Notes under the pieces: model-generated
What the model was told of the DNA's origin: nothing
What the model saw: the letters and a program-made list of their open reading frames with translations, nothing else
The model's database searches: none
Assembly: GCF_001905725.1 (NCBI RefSeq)
Contig: NZ_LIWB01000022.1
Location: 62,001-126,000 of the forward strand
Direction: 5' to 3'
DNA: 64,000 bases
DNA from: Streptomyces sp. CB02400
GTDB lineage: Bacteria > Actinomycetota > Actinomycetes > Streptomycetales > Streptomycetaceae
Position numbers and translations under genes: made by a program
Part shown: piece by piece, positions 44,860-53,560 of the stretch
Layout of the letters: every line of letters begins with the position of its first letter
Numbering within the stretch: position 1 is the stretch's first letter

Positions 44860-47007
44860 TCAGGACAGGCCGGCCTCCTGCATCTGCCGCAACTCCTTCT
44901 TCATCTCGGAGACCTCGTCGCGCAGCCGGGCCGCGATCTCGAACTGCAGGTCGGCCGCGGCGGCCCGCATCCGTGTGGTGAGTTCCTCGATCTGCTCGGC
45001 GAGTTCGGCGGCGGGCCGGTCGGTCGGCACGGTCTCGGCGGCCTTGCCCCTGGCGCCCTTGGCGCTCTTCGCGCCCTTGGCCGCCTTGGTCCCCAGGGAG
45101 GGTACGGGCGCCTTGGTGCCGCCGTCCTTCGTGGCCTGGCGGTAGCCCGAGCCGAGCAGCTCCTCGGTGTCGATGTCCTCGCGGGCGATCTGCGCGACGA
45201 TGTCGTTGATCTTCTTGCGGAGCGGCTGGGGATCGATGCCGTTCGCCTTGTTGTACGCGACCTGCTTCTCCCGGCGGCGGTTGGTCTCGTCGATGGCCTT
45301 CTCCATCGCCGGGGTGATCTTGTCGGCGTACATGTGGACCTGGCCGGAGACGTTGCGCGCCGCGCGGCCGATGGTCTGGATCAGGGAGGTGCCCGAGCGC
45401 AGGAAGCCCTCCTTGTCCGCGTCGAGGATGGCGACCAGCGACACCTCGGGCAGGTCGAGGCCCTCGCGCAGCAGGTTGATGCCGACGAGGACGTCGTACT
45501 CGCCGCTGCGCAGCTCCCGCAGCAGCTCGACCCGGCGCAGGGTGTCGACGTCGCTGTGGAGATAGCGCACCTGGATGCCGAGTTCCAGGAAGTAGTCGGT
45601 GAGGTCCTCGGCCATCTTCTTGGTGAGCGTGGTGACCAGGACGCGTTCGTCCTTCTCCACGCGGGTGCGGATCTCGTGCACCAGGTCGTCGATCTGGCCC
45701 TCGGTGGGCTTGACCACGACCTCGGGGTCGACGAGGCCGGTGGGGCGGATGATCTGTTCGACGGTGCCGTCCGCGCGGGAGAGCTCGTACTGGCCGGGGG
45801 TGGCCGACAGGTAGACGGCCTGCCCGATGCGCTCCTGGAACTCCTCCCACTTCAGCGGCCGGTTGTCCAGGGCGGAGGGGAGCCGGAAGCCGTGATCGAC
45901 GAGGGTGCGCTTGCGGGAGGCGTCGCCCTCGTACATGGCGCCGATCTGCGGGACGGTGACGTGCGACTCGTCGATGACGAGGAGGAAGTCGTCCGGGAAG
46001 TAGTCCAGCAGGGTGTTCGGCGGGGAGCCGGGTGAGCGGCCGTCGAAGTGCATCGAGTAGTTCTCCACGCCGGAGCAGGAGCCGATCTGGCGGAGCATCT
46101 CGATGTCGTACGTGGTGCGCATGCGCAGGCGCTGGGCCTCCAGGAGCTTGCCCTGCTTCTCCAGCTCGGCCAGGCGCTCGCCGAGCTCCTTCTCGATGTC
46201 GCCCACCGCGCGCTCCAGCCGCTCGGGGCCCGCGACGTAGTGGGAGGCCGGGAAGACGTAGAGCTGCTGGTCGTCGCTGATGATCTCGCCGGTGAGCGGA
46301 TGGAGCGTGGAGAGCGCCTCGATCTCGTCGCCGAACATCTCGATGCGGACGGCGAGCTCCTCGTAGACCGGGAAGATCTCGATGGTGTCGCCGCGGACGC
46401 GGAAGGTGCCGCGGGTGAAGGCCATGTCGTTGCGCGTGTACTGGATGTCCACGAAGCGGCGCAGCAGCTCGTCCCGGTCGAACTCGTCGCCGACGCGGAG
46501 GGGGACCATGCGGTCCACGTACTCCTGCGGGGTGCCCAGGCCGTAGATGCAGGAGACGGAGGCGACCACGACGACGTCGCGGCGGGTGAGCAGCGAGTTG
46601 GTCGCGGAGTGGCGCAGCCGCTCGACCTCCTCGTTGATCGAGGAGTCCTTCTCGATGTAGGTGTCCGACTGCGGGACGTACGCCTCGGGCTGGTAGTAGT
46701 CGTAGTACGAGACGAAGTATTCGACCGCGTTGTTCGGCAGCAGCTCGCGGAACTCGTTGGCCAGCTGGGCGGCCAGGGTCTTGTTCGGCGCCATGACCAG
46801 GGTGGGGCGCTGGAGCTTCTCGATCATCCACGCGGTGGTGGCGGACTTGCCGGTGCCGGTCGCGCCGAGCAGGACGACGTCCTTCTCGCCTGCTTCGATG
46901 CGCCGGGCGAGGTCGGCGATGGCCGTCGGCTGGTCGCCGCTCGGCTGGTAGGGGCTGACGACCTCGAAGGGCGCCACCGTGCGTTCGATCTGGGAAACGG
47001 GCCGCAT
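44860..47007 (-). CDS. uvrB: UvrABC excision nuclease subunit B
   Basis: A 715-residue UvrB, the damage-verifying helicase-like subunit. Walker A is GATGTGKSATTAW, the beta-hairpin is YYDYYQPEAYVPQSDTYIEK, motif II is LVIDESH, and the C-terminal UVR domain is ELAEQIEELTTRMRAAAADL. Start ATG 47007 is preferred over the upstream in-frame codon at 47037, which lies within the promoter; ATG 47007 lies exactly 7 nt after the -10, implying a leaderless message. A Lys/Ala/Gly-rich linker (~residues 625-655) precedes the UVR domain. Confidence 0.98.
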   Translation of the reverse strand: MRPVSQIERTVAPFEVVSPYQPSGDQPTAIADLARRIEAGEKDVVLLGATGTGKSATTAWMIEKLQRPTLVMAPNKTLAAQLANEFRELLPNNAVEYFVSYYDYYQPEAYVPQSDTYIEKDSSINEEVERLRHSATNSLLTRRDVVVVASVSCIYGLGTPQEYVDRMVPLRVGDEFDRDELLRRFVDIQYTRNDMAFTRGTFRVRGDTIEIFPVYEELAVRIEMFGDEIEALSTLHPLTGEIISDDQQLYVFPASHYVAGPERLERAVGDIEKELGERLAELEKQGKLLEAQRLRMRTTYDIEMLRQIGSCSGVENYSMHFDGRSPGSPPNTLLDYFPDDFLLVIDESHVTVPQIGAMYEGDASRKRTLVDHGFRLPSALDNRPLKWEEFQERIGQAVYLSATPGQYELSRADGTVEQIIRPTGLVDPEVVVKPTEGQIDDLVHEIRTRVEKDERVLVTTLTKKMAEDLTDYFLELGIQVRYLHSDVDTLRRVELLRELRSGEYDVLVGINLLREGLDLPEVSLVAILDADKEGFLRSGTSLIQTIGRAARNVSGQVHMYADKITPAMEKAIDETNRRREKQVAYNKANGIDPQPLRKKINDIVAQIAREDIDTEELLGSGYRQATKDGGTKAPVPSLGTKAAKGAKSAKGARGKAAETVPTDRPAAELAEQIEELTTRMRAAAADLQFEIAARLRDEVSEMKKELRQMQEAGLS

Positions 47008-47014
47008 GTCATCC

Positions 47015-47037
47015 ACCGTACGGCCCCCCACTGACAA
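47015..47037 (-). promoter_or_regulatory. uvrB promoter, RecA-independent damage type, leaderless
   Basis: Minus strand: TTGTCAGTG, 8 nt, TACGGT, then 7 nt to the ATG. It matches TTGTCRGTG-N8-TANNNT exactly. The spacing equals that of ogt. Confidence 0.85.
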
Positions 47038-47047
47038 CGGGTCCGGA

Positions 47048-47911
47048 TCAGCGGCGCTGCGGGGTCCGGGAGCGGTGTTCCACGGGGCCGCGGGCCCGCA
47101 GCCGCGGGCGTGCCGGGGAGTGGTGGGCCGGGGAGTGGGCGGGGACGCCGGGCTTGTGCTCGGCGGGGGACGCGGCGGGCCCGCCGGCGACCATCAGCGG
47201 GTCGAAGATCACCACGACGCCCGCGAGGACGAGGAAGGCGAGCGGGCCGACCATCATCGGCCCGAGCAGGGCGGCCGCCGGCTCCCCCGCGGCGGGCTCG
47301 GCCGTGCCGTGGACGTGCACCTCGAGTGCGGCCATGCCGGTGTAGTGCATCCCGGTGACCGCGAGCCCCATGACGACGCTGGCGCCCACGCTCCACAGGA
47401 AGCCCCGCACCTGTCCGGCCGCCCACAGGGCGGCGCTGGCGGCGGCCGTGGCGATGGCCACGGACGCGGCGACCGTGAGGACGTCGTACTTCAGGTATCC
47501 GTCGAGGCTCATCCCGGCCATGCCGAGGTAGTGCATCGAGGCGATGCCGAGGCCGGTGATGGCGCCCCCGGTGAACAGGGCCGTTCCGGAGGCGCCCTTG
47601 TAGCCGACGATGAAGATCCCGATGCCCACCATGACGACGGCGACGGCCAGACTCGCGAACGTGATCAGCCGGTCGTAGTGGATCGGCGTGCCCTCGACGG
47701 TGAAGCCCGTCATCGCGACGAAGTGCATCGTCCATATGCCGGAGCCGATGGTCGCGGCCCCCAGGGCGAGCCAGCCGGGGCGCCAGGAGCGGGACATCCT
47801 GATGGCCCTGGTGGTGCAGCGCAGGCCCAGGGCGCCGCCGAGGCAGGCCATGAGGAAGGCCACCACCGGTGTGACCAGGCCGTAGCTGAATCCGTCGACC
47901 GTGCCTTGCAT
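47048..47911 (-). CDS. MHYT-domain membrane sensor
   Basis: A 287-residue protein with seven transmembrane helices and the three MHYT-type motifs MHFVAMTGF, MHYLGMAGM and MHYTGMAAL. The repeated Met/His pattern is proposed to bind copper or sense a diatomic gas. It lacks the GGDEF/EAL or histidine-kinase output found in many relatives, and ends in a hydrophilic His/Pro/Arg-rich tail (GVPAHSPAHHSPARPRLRAR). Start ATG 47911; a promoter with TTCGAC-N16-TACTCT is proposed at 48000-48027. Confidence 0.9.
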   Translation of the reverse strand: MQGTVDGFSYGLVTPVVAFLMACLGGALGLRCTTRAIRMSRSWRPGWLALGAATIGSGIWTMHFVAMTGFTVEGTPIHYDRLITFASLAVAVVMVGIGIFIVGYKGASGTALFTGGAITGLGIASMHYLGMAGMSLDGYLKYDVLTVAASVAIATAAASAALWAAGQVRGFLWSVGASVVMGLAVTGMHYTGMAALEVHVHGTAEPAAGEPAAALLGPMMVGPLAFLVLAGVVVIFDPLMVAGGPAASPAEHKPGVPAHSPAHHSPARPRLRARGPVEHRSRTPQRR

Positions 47912-47999
47912 GCGCGGCTGCCCTTCCCGACCCGTGTGTCCCGCAACGTCCTGATATACCCCCCTCCTGGCGCCGTGACGGCGGCCAGGGATGACGCAG

Positions 48000-48027
48000 A
48001 GAGTATGACCCCGCCGGAATGGTCGAA
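48000..48027 (-). promoter_or_regulatory. Possible promoter of the MHYT gene
   Basis: Minus strand: TTCGAC, 16 nt, TACTCT, followed by ~80 nt to the start codon. This is pattern-based and not unique. Confidence 0.35.
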
Positions 48028-48189
48028 CGACTTTCCGGCAAAGAAACACGTCCTTGCCCCAGGTGTGTGGCATCAGTGTGCGGAGTCTGGACAACACCGT
48101 TCAATCCGTGGCCATCCCGTACTCGTCTCGCGTCGACCCTCTGCTGTCACAGTTGAGCTGACCGTGACCGTTCGACGCGAGGAGTACGC

Positions 48190-49062
48190 ATGCACGCACG
48201 CGCTGTCGCCGCCTCGACCACCGCGCTCCTGGGCACCGCCGCCCTCCTGCTCCCGCTCTCCCCCGCGCGGGCCGCGGAGAGCTCCGCGCGGCCCCTGGTG
48301 ATAGCCCACCGGGGCGCGTCCGCGTACGCGCCCGAGAACACCCTGGAGGCCGTCGACAAGGCCGCCGCGCTCGGCGTCGACTGGGTGGAGAACGACGTCC
48401 AGCGCACCAGGGACGGTGAACTCGTCGTCCTGCACGACGACAGCCTGCGGCGCACCACCGACGTCGAGGAGGTCTTCCCCGACCGGGCTCCGTGGAAGGT
48501 GAAGGACTTCACCGCCGCGGAGATCGCCCGGCTGGACGCGGGAAGCTGGTTCGGCTCCGCGTACGCGGGCGCGCGCGTGCCGACGCTGGAGCAGTTCGTG
48601 CACCGCGTCGAGCGGCACCGGCAGAAGCTGCTGCTGGAGATCAAGAACCCTCAGCTGTATCCCGGCATAGAGCGGCAGATCGTCAAGGTGCTGGGCAACG
48701 AGGGCTGGCTGGACCGCCGGCACGTGCGGAACCGGCTGATCGTGCAGAGCTTCAGCGCGGACAGCGTACGGACGGTCCACGATCTGCGGCCCGCGGTGAA
48801 GACGGGCTTCCTCGGGACGCCGCCCGTGTCGGACCTGCCCGCGTACGCGGCCTTCACCGACCAGATCAATCCCTCGCACGGTTCCCTCTCCGCCGCTTAC
48901 GTCGCCGCCGTGCACGCCTTCAAGGGGGCGCGCGGCAAGCCGCTGGAGGTGTACACCTGGACCGTGAACGACGCGGCCGCCGCCCGGCGGGTCGCCGGGT
49001 TCGGGGTCGACGGGATCATCACCAACACGCCCGACGTGGTGCGGGACGCGGTGCGCGGCTGA
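48190..49062 (+). CDS. Secreted glycerophosphodiester phosphodiesterase
   Basis: A 290-residue GDPD/GlpQ enzyme that cleaves glycerophosphodiesters to glycerol-3-phosphate and an alcohol. The signal peptide runs MHARAVAASTTALLGTAALL to cleavage near ARA-AE (about residue 28). Catalytic motifs are VIAHRGASAYAPENTLEA, WVENDVQRTRDGELVVLHDD and the Glu in LLLEIKNP. Start ATG 48190 has a GAGGAG site. It lies 47 nt from ogt, which has its own promoter. Confidence 0.94.
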   Translation: MHARAVAASTTALLGTAALLLPLSPARAAESSARPLVIAHRGASAYAPENTLEAVDKAAALGVDWVENDVQRTRDGELVVLHDDSLRRTTDVEEVFPDRAPWKVKDFTAAEIARLDAGSWFGSAYAGARVPTLEQFVHRVERHRQKLLLEIKNPQLYPGIERQIVKVLGNEGWLDRRHVRNRLIVQSFSADSVRTVHDLRPAVKTGFLGTPPVSDLPAYAAFTDQINPSHGSLSAAYVAAVHAFKGARGKPLEVYTWTVNDAAAARRVAGFGVDGIITNTPDVVRDAVRG

Positions 49063-49079
49063 GGCGTCCGCCCGGGGCG

Positions 49080-49102
49080 TTGTCAGTGGTGGGCCGTACG
49101 GT
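49080..49102 (+). promoter_or_regulatory. ogt promoter, RecA-independent damage type, leaderless
   Basis: TTGTCAGTG, 8 nt, TACGGT: an exact match to TTGTCRGTG-N8-TANNNT. The -10 ends 7 nt before ATG 49110, and no ribosome-binding site intervenes. Confidence 0.85.
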
Positions 49103-49109
49103 GGTGCGC

Positions 49110-49664
49110 ATGGACAGCCATGGGCAGTACGAGCAGCGGGTGGTGTGGGCCGTCGTCGGCACCGGCATCGGCCCGCTGCTGCTGGCCGCGACCCGTGAGG
49201 GCCTGGTCAACGTCGTGTTCCACGCCACCGACGAGGTGCGCGGCAGTGCGCTGGAGCGGCTGGCGTCGCGGCTCGGCACCGAGCCCGTCGAGGAGCCCGG
49301 CTCCCCGCTGCTGGCCGAGGCGATACGGCAGGTCGAGGCGTACTTCGCGAGTGAGCGGCGGGACTTCGAGCTGCCGCTGGACTGGTCGCTGATCTCGGGC
49401 TTCAACCGCGAGGTGCTGCGGGAGCTGGCCGCCGGGGTGCCGTTCGGCTCGGTCGTCGGGTACGGCGATCTGGCCCGCCGGGTCGGCCGGCCCGGCGCGG
49501 CCCAGGCCGTGGGCATGGCGATGGGCGCGAACCCGCTTCCGGTGGTCGTACCGTGCCACCGGGTGGTGGAGAGCGACGGCGGCATAGGCGGCTTCGGCGG
49601 CGGCCTGAAAACAAAACGCCACCTCCTGGCCTTGGAAGGCATCCTCCCCGAACCCCTGTTCTGA
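49110..49664 (+). CDS. ogt: Methylated-DNA-protein cysteine methyltransferase
   Basis: A 184-residue suicidal O6-alkylguanine-DNA alkyltransferase. The acceptor cysteine is in VVVPCHRVV, the helix-turn-helix RVGRPGAAQAVGMAMGANP precedes it, and FGSVVGYGDLARR is the typical upstream element. The start ATG 49110 is supported by the promoter spacing. It is a direct-repair enzyme placed under the same class of damage promoter as the uvr genes of this window. Confidence 0.96.
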   Translation: MDSHGQYEQRVVWAVVGTGIGPLLLAATREGLVNVVFHATDEVRGSALERLASRLGTEPVEEPGSPLLAEAIRQVEAYFASERRDFELPLDWSLISGFNREVLRELAAGVPFGSVVGYGDLARRVGRPGAAQAVGMAMGANPLPVVVPCHRVVESDGGIGGFGGGLKTKRHLLALEGILPEPLF

Positions 49665-49705
49665 CCCACTCCTCCGCCCTCCGCGGGCAGCCACATGCCG
49701 CGTTC

Positions 49706-49811
49706 CCGCGGACAGTCGTGCCGCAGGGGCGGCACAAGTGGGCGCAACCGCCCCCCGCTCTCCGCGGACAGTCGTACCGCAAGGGCGGCACGGGTGGGCG
49801 CGACGGCACCC
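49706..49811. repeat. Two tandem copies of a 56-bp intergenic repeat
   Basis: CCGCGGACAGTCGTGCCGCA (49706) and CCGCGGACAGTCGTACCGCA (49762) head two copies spaced 56 nt apart; each continues into GGGCGGCAC and GTGGGCGC. The gap is convergent (ogt, + and VOC gene, -). The word CACGACTGCCCGCGG at 56768-56782 is a related element in the opposite orientation. Confidence 0.75.
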
Positions 49812-49875
49812 CGCGAGCGCCGGGCAGCGCGACCCACCCCCGGCCCACCCCAACGCGGAGAGCGAAAACCCCCGG

Positions 49876-50304
49876 TCAGTCGTAGTGCCGTGCCTCGAAC
49901 ACGTTGCCGTCCGGATCACGGAAGTAGAAACTGCGCCGCGCCAACCCCCGCGCCCCGAATGAGTCACGCGAGACATCCGACACCGGCACGGACCCCTCCT
50001 CCAGCCGACTACGCAAAGCATCGAAGTCCGAGGCCGTCAGCGACAGACAGACATGGTTCACGGGATGCCCCGAACTCTCCGCGGCACCGGGCAGCATCCG
50101 CATACGTTCCGCCTTGGCCCGCGGCATGAGATCGAGGATCGTCTCCTCATTGACCCGCACCGAGGGAAACGGCGCCTCACCGACGGAGTAGTCGGTGAGT
50201 CTGACGGGCTCCAGGCCCACGGCCTTCTCGTAGAAACCTGCGGCGGCGATGGGATCGCTCACCCACAGGACGATGTGGTCGAGGCGAGTCGTGTTGTCCG
50301 TCAT
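49876..50304 (-). CDS. Glyoxalase/VOC-family protein
   Basis: A 142-residue vicinal-oxygen-chelate protein. The paired beta-alpha-beta modules are seen as RLDHIVLWVSDPIAAAGFYEK and HPVNHVCLSLTASDF, with the C-terminal SFYFRDPDGNVFEA. It could be a glyoxalase, dioxygenase-like or resistance protein; the His/Glu ligands are partly present (LDHIV, NVFEA). Start ATG 50304. It is convergent with ogt across the repeat-bearing gap. Confidence 0.88.
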   Translation of the reverse strand: MTDNTTRLDHIVLWVSDPIAAAGFYEKAVGLEPVRLTDYSVGEAPFPSVRVNEETILDLMPRAKAERMRMLPGAAESSGHPVNHVCLSLTASDFDALRSRLEEGSVPVSDVSRDSFGARGLARRSFYFRDPDGNVFEARHYD

Positions 50305-50406
50305 GGCTCCCAGCCTCCGCGACACCCATGACCGCGCGCAAGGGGGTTTGGCCCGGCGCCCGGCCCGCCAGAGATGAGGGAGAACCGGCAGACAGGAGGC
50401 AGACAC

Positions 50407-51318
50407 GTGGTGCTCATGGTGTCCGAAGAGGTACGGGAGGCGATCGCCGCGGCCCGCCCGGTGGTGGCCCTGGAGTCCACGATCATCGCCCACGGACTGC
50501 CCCGGCCGCGCAATCTCCAGGTGGCGCTGGAGCTGGAGGCGGCCGTACGGCAGGAGGGCGCGGTACCGGCGACGATCGCCGTGCTGGACGGGCGGCCCCG
50601 GGTCGGCCTGGACAAGGACCAGTTGGAGCGGGTCGCGGGCGAGGACGGCATCCGCAAGCTGGGCCATCGTGACCTCCCGCTCGCGGTGGCCGCCGGGGCG
50701 AGCGGGGCGACCACGGTGTCGGCCACGGCCCTGCTGGCGGCACTCGCGGGCATACGGGTGTTCGCCACCGGAGGGCTCGGTGGCGTGCACCGGCAGTGGA
50801 CGGTGACCCAGGACGAGTCGGCCGACCTCGGCCTGCTGGCACGGACACGGATCACCGTGGTGTGCGCGGGCGTGAAGTCGATCCTGGACGTGCCCGCGAC
50901 CCTGCAGCGGCTGGAGACACTGGGGGTGGCGGTCGCCGGGTACGGCACGGACCGCTTCCCCGGCTTCTACCTGTCCGACTCCGGGCACCCCGTGGACTGG
51001 CGGCTGGACTCTCCGGCGCAGGTCGCGGAGGTCATGCGGGCGCAGGACGCGCTGGGCGGACCCGAGTCGGCGCTGATCGTGGCCAACCCGGTCCCCGAGG
51101 GAGAGCAGTTGGATCCCGGGCTGCACGCGCGGGTGCTGGACGAGGCACTGCGCGCGTGCGAGGCGGAGGGTGTCACCGGCCAGGCCGTCACGCCGTTCCT
51201 GCTCGACCACTTGGTCCGGCACACCGACGGCGCCTCCCTCGCCGCGAATCTGGCGGCGGTCCGGGGCAACGTACGTCTGGCCGCGCGGGTCGCGGCGTCC
51301 TGGGCCGCCGGGGAGTGA
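50407..51318 (+). CDS. psuG: Pseudouridine-5'-phosphate glycosidase
   Basis: A 303-residue PsuG that cleaves pseudouridine-5'-phosphate to uracil and ribose-5-phosphate. VVALESTIIAHGLPRPRN, ATIAVLDGRPRVGL, ATGGLGGVHRQ and CAGVKSILDVPATL are strongly conserved. Start GTG 50407 is chosen for its AGGAGG site 7 nt upstream; an in-frame codon at 50374 is upstream of that site. Its stop overlaps the kinase start (GTGA, 51315-51318). Together they form a pseudouridine salvage pair. Confidence 0.95.
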   Translation: MVLMVSEEVREAIAAARPVVALESTIIAHGLPRPRNLQVALELEAAVRQEGAVPATIAVLDGRPRVGLDKDQLERVAGEDGIRKLGHRDLPLAVAAGASGATTVSATALLAALAGIRVFATGGLGGVHRQWTVTQDESADLGLLARTRITVVCAGVKSILDVPATLQRLETLGVAVAGYGTDRFPGFYLSDSGHPVDWRLDSPAQVAEVMRAQDALGGPESALIVANPVPEGEQLDPGLHARVLDEALRACEAEGVTGQAVTPFLLDHLVRHTDGASLAANLAAVRGNVRLAARVAASWAAGE

Positions 51319-52232
51319 CGGGCACCGTGCGGGGCGGGGCGCTGCTGGTCGTCGGCGATGTGATCACGGATGTGGTCGCCCGGCACCGGGGGCCGCTCGC
51401 GCCGGGGACGGACACGGCGGCGGCGATCCGGACGGTGCCGGGCGGCGCGGGCGCCAACGTGGCCTGCTGGGCGGCGCGTCGGGACGGTACGGAGGTGCGG
51501 CTCCTCGGGCGGGTGGGCGAAGACGCGGCAACCTGGCACGAGCGGGAGCTGGCCGCCTGCGGGGTCCGCCCGCTGCTGGTCGTGGACGGACAGGCGCCCA
51601 CGGGGACGGTGATCTGCCTGGTCGACGAGGGCGCGGCGGCCGAGCGGACGTTCCTCACCGACAGTGGCGCGTCGCTGCGGCTGGACCCAGGCGACTGGTC
51701 GGACGCGTTGCTGGACGGGGTGGCGCGGCTGCATCTGTCGGGCTATCTGCTGTTCGCCGAACCGAGCCGTGCGTTCGTCGCGGTGGCGTCGAAGGCGGCG
51801 CGGGCCCGTGGGGTGCCGGTGAGTCTGGATCCGGCGTCGGCGGGGTTCCTCGTGCGGCTGGGCGTCGACCGGTTCCTGCCGCTGGTCGAGGGCGTGGACG
51901 TCCTGCTGCCCAGCCGTGACGAGGCGTGCCTGCTCACGGGGGCGTCCGAGGTCGCGGACGCCGCGGCGCGGCTGAGCCGGCACGTTCCGCTGGTGGTGGT
52001 CAAGCAGGGTGCCGCGGGCGCGCTGCTCGCGCGGTCCGGGGAGGTGTACGCCCGCGTCCCGGCCGTACCCGCGGTGCCCCGGGACACCACGGGTGCCGGT
52101 GACGCGTTCACGGGCGCGTTCCTCGCGGCCCTGCTCGCGGGAGCCGGCCCGGAGCAGGCGGCGCGGGAGGGCTGCCGGGCAGGCGCGCAGGCGGTGGAAC
52201 ACATAGGGGGCCGCCCGCCGGCACCCGCCTGA
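51315..52232 (+). CDS. PfkB-family kinase, probable pseudouridine kinase
   Basis: A 305-residue ribokinase-family protein. VPGGAGANVACWAAR is the substrate-binding motif, VVVKQGAAGALL the conserved turn, and DTTGAGDAFTGAFLA the catalytic/anion-hole signature. Coupling to psuG makes pseudouridine the likely substrate, giving pseudouridine-5'-phosphate for PsuG; this is inferred from context, as PfkB kinases differ little in motifs. Start GTG 51315. Confidence 0.9.
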   Translation: MTGTVRGGALLVVGDVITDVVARHRGPLAPGTDTAAAIRTVPGGAGANVACWAARRDGTEVRLLGRVGEDAATWHERELAACGVRPLLVVDGQAPTGTVICLVDEGAAAERTFLTDSGASLRLDPGDWSDALLDGVARLHLSGYLLFAEPSRAFVAVASKAARARGVPVSLDPASAGFLVRLGVDRFLPLVEGVDVLLPSRDEACLLTGASEVADAAARLSRHVPLVVVKQGAAGALLARSGEVYARVPAVPAVPRDTTGAGDAFTGAFLAALLAGAGPEQAAREGCRAGAQAVEHIGGRPPAPA

Positions 52233-52395
52233 CGAACGGGCGCCGCGACGGGCGAACTCCCTCTGTCCACAGGCGGGAACAAAGCGGAATTCCCTCTTCC
52301 CACAGGCTCGCACACGACTCGTCCAGGACTGGCAGACTGGCGATCCGGAGCGCGGGAAGCAGGACGGCGCGGGGGAACCACGCAAGGAGAACCGG

Positions 52396-53523
52396 ATGTC
52401 CATGGCAGGGAATCTGCGGAAGGTCACGAACCTCGGCAGGGTCGGCGGACTGCGCCGGGTGGCGCGGCTGGCGCGGCGGCGGCCCCGTGTGGACCTGAGT
52501 CATCCGGCCCGCTCCCCACTGGGCTCCTCGGTGGTCAACTGCGTGACGTACAGGGACGGTCACCGCACCGGCGCGCGCGGGGACCTGGTGGACGCGGTGA
52601 GGCAGGTGCGCAAAAACGGCGAGGGTTTCGTCTGGCTGGGGCTGCACGAGCCGACCACCCGGGAGTTCGCCGGCATCGCGGAGCTGTTCGACCTGCATCC
52701 GCTGGCGGTGGAGGACGCGATCGAGGCCCACCAGCGGCCCAAGCTGGAGCGGTACGGGGAGACGCTGTTCGCCGTGTTCAAGACGGTCTGCTACGTCGAG
52801 CACGAGGAACTCACCGCGAACAGCGAGGTGGTGGACACCGGCGAGATCATGGTGTTCCTCGGCAAGGACTTCGTGGTCACGGTGCGGCACGGCCGGCACG
52901 GTTCGCTGGGACCGCTGCGCGAGGGGCTGGAGGCCGATCCCGGGCAGCTCGCCCAGGGCCCGTCCACGGTGCTGCACGCGATCGCGGACCATGTGGTCGA
53001 CGACTATCTGACCGTCATCGACTCGGTCCAGGAGGACATCGACCAGGTCGAGACGGATGTGTTCGCGGAGCACGGCGCGCGGGTCGATCCGGGCCGCATC
53101 TACCAGCTCAAGCGCGAACTCCTCGAACTGAAGCGGGCGGTGGTGCCGCTGAGTCGGCCGCTGGAGGAGCTCGCCACCCGGCCGATCCGGGTGGTCGCCC
53201 CGGAGATACAGGCGTACTTCCGTGACGTCTCCGACCATCTGCTGCGGGCGAAGGAGCAGATAGCGGCCTTCGACGAGCTGCTGAACTCCATTCTCCAGGC
53301 GCATCTGGCGCAGGTCACGGTCGCGCAGAACGAGGACATGCGCAAGATCACCGCTTGGGCGGCGATCGTGGCGGTGCCGACGATGGTCTGCGGGATGTAC
53401 GGCATGAACTTCGACCACATGCCGGAGCTGCACTGGCGGTACGGCTACGGCATGGTCATCGGGGTGATATCCGTGGCGTGTCTGCTGCTGTACCGGGCGT
53501 TCCGGCGCAGCCGCTGGCTCTGA
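52396..53523 (+). CDS. corA: CorA-type Mg2+/Co2+ transporter
   Basis: A 375-residue CorA channel. The large cytosolic N-terminal domain (LGLHEPTTREFAGIAELFDL, VEDAIEAHQRPKLERYG) is followed by a long stalk helix and two C-terminal membrane segments. The pore signature is GMYGMNFDHMPEL (the GMN motif). The first ~55 residues are an Arg-rich extension. Start ATG 52396 follows AAGGAG. No neighbouring gene is obviously linked. Confidence 0.94.
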   Translation: MSMAGNLRKVTNLGRVGGLRRVARLARRRPRVDLSHPARSPLGSSVVNCVTYRDGHRTGARGDLVDAVRQVRKNGEGFVWLGLHEPTTREFAGIAELFDLHPLAVEDAIEAHQRPKLERYGETLFAVFKTVCYVEHEELTANSEVVDTGEIMVFLGKDFVVTVRHGRHGSLGPLREGLEADPGQLAQGPSTVLHAIADHVVDDYLTVIDSVQEDIDQVETDVFAEHGARVDPGRIYQLKRELLELKRAVVPLSRPLEELATRPIRVVAPEIQAYFRDVSDHLLRAKEQIAAFDELLNSILQAHLAQVTVAQNEDMRKITAWAAIVAVPTMVCGMYGMNFDHMPELHWRYGYGMVIGVISVACLLLYRAFRRSRWL

Positions 53524-53560
53524 GACCCGCTGCTCTCCACCGCCGGGCGGGGAGGCGGGG

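Noticed and set aside
48120..48189. PhoP box before the glycerophosphodiesterase gene
   Set aside because: GTTGAGCTGAC and CGTGACCGTTC lie at about the right period but fit the GTTCACC direct-repeat consensus poorly.
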